This document shows positions 33,786 to 40,057 of a stretch of DNA of 64,000 nt, one piece after another. The first letter of the stretch is position 1. Each line of letters opens with the position of its first letter. The position numbers and the translations under genes were made by a program. The stretch covers positions 992,001 to 1,056,000 of the forward strand of contig OW818695.1 of NCBI GenBank assembly GCA_942493345.1, in the 5' to 3' direction. The DNA comes from GWE2-42-39 sp942493345 (GTDB taxonomy: Bacteria; Bacteroidota; Bacteroidia; Bacteroidales; Prolixibacteraceae). The notes under the pieces are model-generated. The model was not told where the DNA came from. It did no database searches and saw nothing but the letters and a program-made list of their open reading frames with translations.

Positions 33786-34808
33786 TTATAAGATGAAATT
33801 AAAAATGTAGCCAACAATTGTAATTCCGGCACCCACAATCCCAACGAAAATGGCGAGAAACTGCCATTTCAGTACTTTTTTCAGAATAATGATTTCGGGC
33901 AGGGAGAGGGCAATTACCGACATCATAAAAGCCAGCGCCGTACCCAGCGAAACACCTTTCTCAATCAACACACTGACAATCGGGATGATTCCGGCAGCAT
34001 TGGAATAAAGCGGAATACCAATCAATATGGATAATGGTACTGAATACCAGTTCTGGTCGCCCAAAAGTCCGGCCAGGTAGTTGTCGGGTACATAGCCATG
34101 AGCCCCGGCGCCAACAGCAATACCAATCAGTATATAAATCCAGATTTTACCGACAATCTCACGTACCACTTCATAACCGTGGGCAATACGGTCGATGAAG
34201 GCAGGTTTTTCTTCTACGTCAATTGAATTTGTACTTTTCACATGAAAAACCCAGTCTTCCAAATATTTTTCGAGTTTCAGTTTCCCGATAATCCAGCCTG
34301 AAACGACCGCGATGGTCCAGCCGGTAAATACATAAATCAGCGCTACTTTCCACCCGAAAAGTCCGACCAGCAATACCACTGCAACTTCATTGATCATGGG
34401 GGCGGCAATTAAAAACGAAAAAGTGACTCCGAGGGGAATCCCGGCTTCCACAAATCCGAGGAAAAGCGGAATGGCAGAGCAAGAACAAAACGGGGTGACA
34501 GTTCCCAGCAGTGCAGCCATGATATTGCCAATCAACAACGGTTTTCCTTCGAGCGCTTTCCGTGTCTTTTCGGGAGAAAAGTAGCTCCGCACAATGCCCA
34601 CGCCAAAAACAATAAGCACTAATAAAAGCAATACCTTCGGTACTTCGAATACAAAAAACCAAACGGTCTCGCCCCAGTGAGTTCCTGCTTCCATATTCAT
34701 CAGGTCGAAAACCAGGAAGTTGGTAATCTCTTTTAGGTTGAAATAGAATATGACCCAGAACAGGAGAAGGAAAGATGTCGTGATGTATCGGTTTTTAAAC
34801 AAACTCAT
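33786..34808 (-). CDS. UPF0718/DUF318-type permease of the second ars locus
   Basis: 340 residues with about eight helices. The family signature TPFCSCSAIPLFLGFVEAGI followed by SFLIAAPMINEVAVVLL is present, with the C-S-C cysteines typical of a metal-related permease. Members are found beside arsenic or heavy-metal genes and are thought to export metalloids. In front of this gene (34831-34848) lies the same operator sequence as between arsR and arsE, so it can be controlled separately by ArsR. The exact substrate is not shown. Confidence 0.85.
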   Translation of the reverse strand: MSLFKNRYITTSFLLLFWVIFYFNLKEITNFLVFDLMNMEAGTHWGETVWFFVFEVPKVLLLLVLIVFGVGIVRSYFSPEKTRKALEGKPLLIGNIMAALLGTVTPFCSCSAIPLFLGFVEAGIPLGVTFSFLIAAPMINEVAVVLLVGLFGWKVALIYVFTGWTIAVVSGWIIGKLKLEKYLEDWVFHVKSTNSIDVEEKPAFIDRIAHGYEVVREIVGKIWIYILIGIAVGAGAHGYVPDNYLAGLLGDQNWYSVPLSILIGIPLYSNAAGIIPIVSVLIEKGVSLGTALAFMMSVIALSLPEIIILKKVLKWQFLAIFVGIVGAGITIVGYIFNFIL

Positions 34809-34830
34809 GGATGTATTTTATATTTTTATT

Positions 34831-34848
34831 GTTCGCAAAAACACGAAC
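34831..34848. promoter_or_regulatory. ArsR-type operator before the permease gene
   Basis: GTTCG-N8-CGAAC palindrome, 17 of 18 bases identical to the site at 36266-36283. Lies 22 bp before the permease start codon. Confidence 0.65.
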
Positions 34849-34865
34849 ATTATTTTTAAATTTTT

Positions 34866-35567
34866 TTAAAAGAACATAACTGTCACGTAGTACACGCCCA
34901 CGCCAATGAACAACACGGCAATCACGCGGCGGAACCACCGTTCGAAGGTCTTTATTTTATTGTAAATACCTCCGATAGAGCCAACAGAGAAGGCAATCAG
35001 CCATGCAAAAAGGATAACCGGGATACCGGTTGCCAGGGCAAACACAACAGGTAAATACAATCCTGAAGCGCTGCTGATGGTCATGGGGATCAGCATTCCG
35101 AAATAAAGCACACCGCTATATGGGCAAAAAGCCAAAGCAAACACAATTCCGAGCAGAAAAACTCCCAAAAATCCCTTTTTGGCGCGGTTCTCCATTTTGT
35201 CGGTGAGGGAGCCAATTCCCGGAATTTTAATGAAATTTAATACGCCCAGCATAAACAACCCGATAACGATGAGCAACGGACCGAGTAGTTTCTCGCCCCA
35301 TTGTTGCAGGAAACCAGAAAAATTGATTTCTCCGGCTCCGAAAAAGAAAATTAATCCAATTGTTGTATAGGTAATTGCCCGTCCGAGTGTATAAATTAAT
35401 CCATTGTAAAATACTTTTCGGCGGTTTTCAATGTCTTTGCTGATAAACCCGATGGCCGTAATGTTGGTGGCCAGCGGGCAGGGACTGACGGCTGTCATCA
35501 GTCCCAGTATAAACGCTGACAACAATGGGAGCTGTGAATTTTCCAGAAAATTTTGCAGTACCTCCAT
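34866..35567 (-). CDS. arsG: ArsG-type aromatic arsenical efflux permease
   Basis: 233 residues, six-helix DsbD/CcdA-like membrane protein. Diagnostic parts are MTAVSPCPLATNITAIGF in the first helix and ALAFCPYSGVLYFGMLIP in the fourth, each holding a conserved Cys-Pro. This matches the ArsG family, described with ArsE and ArsF in a Bacteroides arsenic operon that confers resistance to aromatic arsenicals. It follows arsF by only 5 bp. An alternative reading as a thiol transporter of the CcdA type cannot be excluded, since the folds are alike. Confidence 0.85.
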   Translation of the reverse strand: MEVLQNFLENSQLPLLSAFILGLMTAVSPCPLATNITAIGFISKDIENRRKVFYNGLIYTLGRAITYTTIGLIFFFGAGEINFSGFLQQWGEKLLGPLLIVIGLFMLGVLNFIKIPGIGSLTDKMENRAKKGFLGVFLLGIVFALAFCPYSGVLYFGMLIPMTISSASGLYLPVVFALATGIPVILFAWLIAFSVGSIGGIYNKIKTFERWFRRVIAVLFIGVGVYYVTVMFF

Positions 35568-35572
35568 TGCAT

Positions 35573-36007
35573 TTATTTTATCGACTCAATGGTTGATTTG
35601 AGTTTTGCTTTGAATTTGTCAGGTTTGGTCCGCGCATTCAGAAACGCCTCATTGGTCAGGTTGATCACCTTATCGCCTTTCACAATCAGCAAGGTTTGTC
35701 CACTGATTTTGTATTTTTCAATCAGCGGATTTTTACTGTCTTCTTCGCGATTGATCGACTGAAACGAAACCTGATCGCCGTAATATTCTTTCAGCGCTTC
35801 TTTGGTAACCGCTTCAACAGCCTGACAGGTGACACACCGGCGGGTTGCATGAAAATAGTAGGCTTTCACGGCAACATTGTCGTTGGTCACATTCATGGCA
35901 ATAACAGCAGGCGTGCATGATTGAGCCTGTTGTTTACAGCACTGTGCAGATAATGATGAAACAAAAAGAACAAGGAAAAGCGAAAAAAATGCAATAATTC
36001 TTTTCAT
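35573..36007 (-). CDS. arsF: ArsF-type protein (nitrophenyl compound reductase subunit family)
   Basis: 144 residues. Signal peptide MKRIIAFFSLFLVLFVSSLSAQCC, with a Cys after the AQ suggesting a lipoprotein or secreted form, then a thioredoxin-like domain with the dithiol CVTC (ATRRCVTCQAVEAV, about residue 57). Members of this family are named ArsF in annotation and sit with ArsE and ArsG; a redox function at the outer side of the membrane fits the CxxC. Start is 9 bp after arsE. Confidence 0.85.
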   Translation of the reverse strand: MKRIIAFFSLFLVLFVSSLSAQCCKQQAQSCTPAVIAMNVTNDNVAVKAYYFHATRRCVTCQAVEAVTKEALKEYYGDQVSFQSINREEDSKNPLIEKYKISGQTLLIVKGDKVINLTNEAFLNARTKPDKFKAKLKSTIESIK

Positions 36008-36016
36008 GATTATTCG

Positions 36017-36250
36017 TTATTTTTTTATTAAATTTTTAATTTCAGCAACCGTCAGAAGTTTGCCTTTTGAAACTACGTTTCCGTTTACAACCAAGGCTGG
36101 AGTGGTCATTACCCCAAGTTTCATAATTTCCAGAATGTCTTCCACTTTGGTTATCTCTGCATCGATGCCGACTTCGGCAACGGCTTCTCTGGTAGCCTTT
36201 TCAAGCGCCTTGCACTTGGGACAACCTGTTCCTAAAACTTTTATTTCCAT
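36017..36250 (-). CDS. arsE: ArsE-type small thioredoxin/glutaredoxin-like protein
   Basis: 77 residues, TM0996/MTH895-like glutaredoxin fold. The active dithiol is CPKC (GTGCPKCKALEKA, residues 10-13), followed by the cis-Pro segment MTTPALVVNGNVVSKG. No signal peptide, so it acts in the cytoplasm, presumably supplying electrons to arsenic-related partners. It is the first gene behind the operator at 36266-36283 and is separated from arsR by 49 bp. Confidence 0.85.
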   Translation of the reverse strand: MEIKVLGTGCPKCKALEKATREAVAEVGIDAEITKVEDILEIMKLGVMTTPALVVNGNVVSKGKLLTVAEIKNLIKK

Positions 36251-36265
36251 AGTATGTTATTCGTT

Positions 36266-36283
36266 GTTCGCAAAATCACGAAC
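36266..36283. promoter_or_regulatory. ArsR-type operator between arsR and arsE
   Basis: GTTCG-N8-CGAAC palindrome, located directly after a minus-strand TATTTTTG -7 box, so binding would block transcription of arsEFG and the permease. Near-identical copy at 34831-34848. Confidence 0.65.
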
Positions 36284-36299
36284 AAAAATATGAAATTTT

Positions 36300-36599
36300 T
36301 TATTTGTCAAGCATTTCTGCAAATAATTTCCGGGCCAGCTCCCAATTTTTTTGGTTCAGGCAATATTTAACTTTCGGAGCCTGAATTTCACCCTGTATCA
36401 AACCAGCATCCTTCAGTTCCTTCAGATGTTGCGAAAGGGTTGATTTGGCAACCGGCAGGATATCCGACAAGTCACCGCTGTAGCAGCACGATTGTTGCGA
36501 AAGCAGTTGAAGGATATAAATGCGGATCGGGTGTCCCATGGCTTTTGCAAAGCGGGCTGCCTGAACCTGTTCTTCTGTGAAAATGGTGAATTTTTCCAT
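36300..36599 (-). CDS. ArsR/SmtB-family repressor of the second ars locus
   Basis: 99 residues with the winged-helix order RFAKAMGHPIRIYILQLLSQ, SDILPVAKSTLSQHLKELKDAGLIQG and KVKYCLNQKNWELARKL. The Cys pair in QQSCCYSGDL, just before the recognition helix, and the Cys in KYC could form the arsenite site. It differs clearly from the first ArsR (24380). Its target is inferred to be the GTTCG-N8-CGAAC sites at 34831 and 36266, which differ from the GACG-N8-CGTC sites of the other operon. Confidence 0.88.
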   Translation of the reverse strand: MEKFTIFTEEQVQAARFAKAMGHPIRIYILQLLSQQSCCYSGDLSDILPVAKSTLSQHLKELKDAGLIQGEIQAPKVKYCLNQKNWELARKLFAEMLDK

Positions 36600-36718
36600 T
36601 TGAATTAATTTTCAGACAAAAATATGGAATCTTTCGGAAGTGGAAGGATTTTTTGGAACAGGAATAAGATGAAAAAACTGACAGATAATATTTTTTCTTT
36701 ACAACGTAACGATCAAAA

Positions 36719-36739
36719 TAATTTCAGAATAAATTACGA
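36719..36739. repeat. 21-bp sequence shared with 678-698
   Basis: Exact copy of the 21 bases starting TAATTTCAGAATAAATTACG in front of the first (permease) gene; internally palindromic around AATTTCAGAATAAATT. Overlaps the left arm of the 36731-36776 palindrome. Confidence 0.5.
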
Positions 36740-36776
36740 ATAGTTTTGAGTAACTACTCAAAACTATTCGTAATTT
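36731..36776. promoter_or_regulatory. 46-bp near-perfect palindrome over the peroxiredoxin promoter
   Basis: Two 22-bp arms (36731-36752 and 36755-36776) are exact inverted repeats with a 2-bp spacer. The central part contains GAGTAACTACTC. A promoter (TTTG at 36745-36748, TAATTTTG at 36771-36778) is embedded in it, so binding of a dimeric regulator would control the peroxiredoxin operon. It could also form a cruciform. Confidence 0.6.
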
Positions 36777-36778
36777 TG
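36745..36778 (+). promoter_or_regulatory. Promoter of the peroxiredoxin operon
   Basis: TTTG at 36745-36748 and TAATTTTG at 36771-36778, 22 bp apart, overlapping the palindrome. Same layout as the promoter at 916-949. Confidence 0.55.
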
Positions 36779-36813
36779 ATGAGTAATTCAATTAATCACT
36801 AAAAACAAAAATC

Positions 36814-37515
36814 ATGGAACAAGAAATTATCCCGATGCCTCGCATAGGCGACATGGCTCCTTCGTTTGAAGCGATAACGACTCAGGGCAAGATTAAATTT
36901 CCGAAAGATTATAAAGGAAAGTGGGTGATCCTGTTCAGTCATCCGGCTGATTTTACTCCTGTTTGTACTTCGGAGTTTATGACTTTTGCCACGATGGAAA
37001 GTGAATTTAACGATCTTAATTGCCAGTTGGTTGGCTTGTCTATTGATGGTTTGTATAGCCACATTGCCTGGCTTCGAACAATCAAAGAAAAAATTGAATA
37101 CAAGGGAATGAAAGATGTGGAAGTAAAATTCCCTTTGATTGAAGATGTTTCGATGGAAGTTGCCACGAAATACGGAATGGTGATGCCCGGGGAAAGCAAT
37201 ACAAAAGCTGTTCGCGCTGTATTTTTTATTGACCCGGAAGGTAAAATCAGGGCAATTATTTATTATCCACTTTCGCTGGGGCGCAACTTTGAGGAACTGA
37301 AACGGGTGGTTATTGCCCTTCAGACAGCCGATAAATTTAGTATTGCAACTCCTGCCGACTGGCAACCCGGCGATGATGTGATTGTACCCACGGCCGGTTC
37401 GTGCGGTGTAGCCAAGGAACGTGTAGAAGGCAAGGAAGCCGGGGTGAAATGCTACGATTGGTTTTTCTGCACAAAACCGCTTAGTAAAGAAGAAGTTTTT
37501 AAAGCAATAAAATAA
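36814..37515 (+). CDS. Peroxiredoxin (Prx6/1-Cys type)
   Basis: 233 residues. Reduces peroxides. The peroxidatic Cys is residue 51 in HPADFTPVCTSEF. The C-terminal part contains VPTAGSCGVAKERVEGKE and VKCYDWFFCTKPL with further Cys, a pattern of Prx6-like proteins of archaea and anaerobes. Length and C-terminal motif fit that class rather than AhpC. First gene of a run of redox and metal genes to 39880, with a palindrome over its promoter. Confidence 0.93.
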   Translation: MEQEIIPMPRIGDMAPSFEAITTQGKIKFPKDYKGKWVILFSHPADFTPVCTSEFMTFATMESEFNDLNCQLVGLSIDGLYSHIAWLRTIKEKIEYKGMKDVEVKFPLIEDVSMEVATKYGMVMPGESNTKAVRAVFFIDPEGKIRAIIYYPLSLGRNFEELKRVVIALQTADKFSIATPADWQPGDDVIVPTAGSCGVAKERVEGKEAGVKCYDWFFCTKPLSKEEVFKAIK

Positions 37516-37516
37516 T

Positions 37517-38134
37517 ATGCCACGTCCCCGGCGAAAGAGAACGATTGCAAGCCCTCCTGTCATGGAGGGTTTCAAGCCATTTGGTATCCCAATGAACGAT
37601 TTGGAACCGGTGATCCTGCTTTTCGAAGAATATGAATCGATCCGGCTGGCTGATTACGAAGGGTTGAACCACGAACAGGCATCGGTGCGGATGAACGTAT
37701 CCCGGGCCACATTCACCCGGATTTACGAACAGGCCCGGCGTAACATCGCCAAAGCCTTCATCGAAGGCAAAGCAATTTTTATTGAAGGCGGCGATTACCA
37801 TACCGATGATTTCTGGTATCGTTGCGATAGTTGTATAAAACTGACTATCAGCGCTACACCTGTGCAGATTTGTAATTATTGCCAGTCGCAAAATATCCGA
37901 TTGCTGAATAAAAAAGAAACAATGAACCCAATGGGTCCCGGTGGAAATTGTATTTGTGTGCATTGCGGTACACGGGTTCCTCATATTCAGGGACAACCGT
38001 GCAAAGAACGGGATTGCCCGCAGTGTGGGAAAAAGATGATGCGGGAAGGAAGTTATCACCACCAGTTATATATACAAAAAAAAGGAGAAACAAATCATGA
38101 AAGTAGCAGTACCCACCAGAGGAAACATTGTTGA
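37517..38134 (+). CDS. DUF134 protein with Cys-rich zinc-ribbon tail
   Basis: 205 residues. The DUF134 part (about 1-95) is a helix-turn-helix: LFEEYESIRLADYEGLNHEQASVRMNVSRATFTRIYEQAR. The second half has three pairs of cysteines (CDSCIKL, CNYCQ, ICVHCGTR, CKERDCPQCGKKMM), a zinc ribbon or metal site, and ends in GSYHHQLYIQKK. The start lies directly after the peroxiredoxin stop (1 bp), while the last 38 bp overlap the next gene. DUF134 is a presumed DNA-binding regulator next to NifX-like proteins; target unknown. Confidence 0.85.
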   Translation: MPRPRRKRTIASPPVMEGFKPFGIPMNDLEPVILLFEEYESIRLADYEGLNHEQASVRMNVSRATFTRIYEQARRNIAKAFIEGKAIFIEGGDYHTDDFWYRCDSCIKLTISATPVQICNYCQSQNIRLLNKKETMNPMGPGGNCICVHCGTRVPHIQGQPCKERDCPQCGKKMMREGSYHHQLYIQKKGETNHESSSTHQRKHC

Positions 38135-38471
38135 TGACCATTTTGGCCATTGTGAAATGTACACGGTTTTTACCGTTGGAGAAGATAAAACGATTGAGAG
38201 TTCCGAAACATTACCATCGCCGGTAGGATGCGGGTGCAAAAGTAATATTGCATCTGTTCTGAAAGAAAAGGGAGTAACTGTTATGCTGGCCGGAAATATG
38301 GGCAATGGGGCCCTGAACGTTTTGAATAATCAAGGTATTCAGGTTTTTCGAAGTTGCCATGGAGATGTGCGCCAACTGGTCGAGACTTATCTGAAGGGGT
38401 TTGTTTTCGATTCAGGCGAGGGATGCCATCAGCACAACCATCAGGGAGAAGGGCATCAGTGTTCTCATTAA
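38097..38471 (+). CDS. NifB/NifX-type iron-molybdenum-cluster-binding-domain protein
   Basis: 124 residues, NifX/dinitrogenase-associated fold: MKVAVPTRGNIVDDHFGHCEMYTVF, with the conserved His in DDHFGHC, and the middle GCGCKSNIASVLKEKGV. The C-terminus is His/Cys-rich (CHQHNHQGEGHQCSH), likely binding a metal. A good AGGAG ribosome site lies upstream of the ATG. No other nitrogen-fixation gene is present, so it is one of the free-standing members seen in anaerobes, often with DUF134 as here. Confidence 0.9.
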   Translation: MKVAVPTRGNIVDDHFGHCEMYTVFTVGEDKTIESSETLPSPVGCGCKSNIASVLKEKGVTVMLAGNMGNGALNVLNNQGIQVFRSCHGDVRQLVETYLKGFVFDSGEGCHQHNHQGEGHQCSH

Positions 38472-38554
38472 TGGTTTACTTTGTCCCGAAAATAGTTATT
38501 GATAAAAAATAATCAGCAACCGGGAATAATTGAAAATTCAAAAAAGTAAATTTA

Positions 38555-38965
38555 ATGATAGAACACGAATACTCGTTCAAGGTGATGTACCCCGACACCG
38601 ACCAGATGGGCACGGTACACCATTCAAATTACGTGAAATATTACGAAACCGCTCGTTGGGAGTTGTTCCGCAGTATTGGCATTTCGTACCGTTCGGTGGA
38701 GGATGCGGGCTATATGCTCCCGGTGACGCGCATGAATTTTCGTTTTCTGAAAACCACGCAGTACGATGCGCTGCTCACAGTGAAAACTACACTGAAAGCC
38801 ATCAAAGGAGTGAGGATATGGTTTACATACGAATTATACAATGAACAAAAAGAACTGATTAATGAGGCGGAAACAGAACTGGCCTTTGTTGGTAAAACGA
38901 ACTGGAAACCTTGTGCTGTACCCGGTTTTGTGATGGAAGCCATTAAAAAGCATCAAAAGGAATAG
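38555..38965 (+). CDS. Acyl-CoA thioesterase (YbgC/FadM-like hot dog)
   Basis: 136 residues, single hot-dog domain. The catalytic region KVMYPDTDQMGTVHHSNYVKYYETARWELF holds the Asp typical of 4-hydroxybenzoyl-CoA thioesterase-like proteins. Such enzymes hydrolyse short or long acyl-CoA, and in YbgC form part of the Tol/Pal environment, but no tol gene is near. Likely cytoplasmic; substrate not predictable. Starts 83 bp behind the NifX-like gene and precedes dsrE-like by 28 bp. Confidence 0.92.
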   Translation: MIEHEYSFKVMYPDTDQMGTVHHSNYVKYYETARWELFRSIGISYRSVEDAGYMLPVTRMNFRFLKTTQYDALLTVKTTLKAIKGVRIWFTYELYNEQKELINEAETELAFVGKTNWKPCAVPGFVMEAIKKHQKE

Positions 38966-38993
38966 AGTGGTATAGACTTATACATAAATAGAC

Positions 38994-39374
38994 ATGGAAT
39001 CAAAACAAATAGCTGTTCAGAAAATTTTACTTGTTTTTAACCGGGAACCTTACGACCAGACCGATGTGACATGGAACGGGCTTCGTTTGGCGGAAACACT
39101 GCGAAAAAATGGGCATGAAATCCGAATTTTCCTGATGAACGATGCGGTGGATATGGCAAGGGATGCATGCAGTCCGCCGGAATCTTATGATCAGGATTTA
39201 TCGCAGATGTTGAAAAACCTTATCTCAAATAAAGTTGAAGTGAAGGTTTGTGGAACCTGCATGACCCGTTGCGGGATTTATAAGAACCATCCGTATTTTG
39301 AAGGAGCAGAGAAATCGACTATGATGGATTTGGCTACGTGGGTTGCTGACAGCGATAAAGTTTTAACATTCTAA
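38994..39374 (+). CDS. DsrE/F-like sulfur-relay protein
   Basis: 126 residues. The DsrE fold begins KILLVFNREPYDQTDVTWNGLRLAE and has FLMNDAVDMARD and VKVCGTCMTRCGIYKN; cysteines in CGTCMTRC could carry a persulfide, as in DsrE/TusD. The surrounding peroxiredoxin, thioredoxin-like and NifX-like genes support a sulfur or metal relay. No dsr operon is seen, so its partner is unknown. Confidence 0.88.
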   Translation: MESKQIAVQKILLVFNREPYDQTDVTWNGLRLAETLRKNGHEIRIFLMNDAVDMARDACSPPESYDQDLSQMLKNLISNKVEVKVCGTCMTRCGIYKNHPYFEGAEKSTMMDLATWVADSDKVLTF

Positions 39375-39391
39375 AAAAAGAATAATTAAAA

Positions 39392-39880
39392 ATGTTTCAG
39401 AATCAGAGTTTTGAAAAAAAAGGCAGGAACAGCATAATCGTAATAGGAGTTAATCCTCCCTGTCCACGGTGTAAACTGCTTGGAAAAGTAATGGATGCAA
39501 AAGTAAAGGAATTGCAAATTGATGCGGACGTGAGGCATGTCACTTATACAGATGCAGAAGCAAGGCAATTTGCACAAAGTATCGGCCTGGAAACGGGGAC
39601 TGCGAAAGATGTGTCCCGAAAAATTCGTCAGGAAATAGACAGCGATAAAATCAGTGCTTTGTTGAACAACAGGATAATCAACCCGGATTGTGAATTTAAT
39701 GATTATAACGATTGCAACTGGTCTTTTGAATTGGATGAGCTTTTGAGACCTTTCGAAAACAAAGCCAGGGAAGCAGGAATATTGATGACGCCAATTTTAA
39801 TCATTAACGGGGAACTAAAGCATCAGGGAAGTGTTCCGGGTTTGAATAAAATAAACGAGTGGCTTCTGGAATTGCTTTGA
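39392..39880 (+). CDS. Thioredoxin-like protein with PPCPRC motif
   Basis: 162 residues. A dithiol CPRC follows a Pro-rich strand (VNPPCPRCKLLGK, about residue 26) and GILMTPILIINGELKHQG carries the cis-Pro. Between them are extra residues (about 60-110) with two further Cys (NPDCEFNDYNDCNWSFEL), making it longer than ordinary thioredoxins. Reading from the dsrE-like gene (18 bp ahead) suggests a redox partner to it. No signal peptide. Family membership is fairly sure. Confidence 0.85.
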   Translation: MFQNQSFEKKGRNSIIVIGVNPPCPRCKLLGKVMDAKVKELQIDADVRHVTYTDAEARQFAQSIGLETGTAKDVSRKIRQEIDSDKISALLNNRIINPDCEFNDYNDCNWSFELDELLRPFENKAREAGILMTPILIINGELKHQGSVPGLNKINEWLLELL

Positions 39881-40045
39881 ATGTTTGAATAGGGAAAAAT
39901 AAATTACAAAATAAAGGAGTCTGGCACTGCAATTTGTGATTGAAAAATATGGAGTTGAAATTGCGAAGTCGGCTGCCGACCTGAATCCTTGTAAATCCAG
40001 ATACATTATCGCCCTTTCCACACAATTATTGCTGAATTTTTCGGT

Positions 40046-40053
40046 TATCTTTA
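40046..40053 (+). promoter_or_regulatory. Possible promoter -7 box, near-leaderless start
   Basis: TATCTTTA ends only 4 bp before the ATG at 40058; if used, the message would begin at or right beside the start codon. Confidence 0.25.
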
Positions 40054-40057
40054 CTGC

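Noticed and set aside
39968..39980. Hairpin GTCGGCTGCCGAC between genes
   Set aside because: Short, no T run after it and no match to a terminator or operator.
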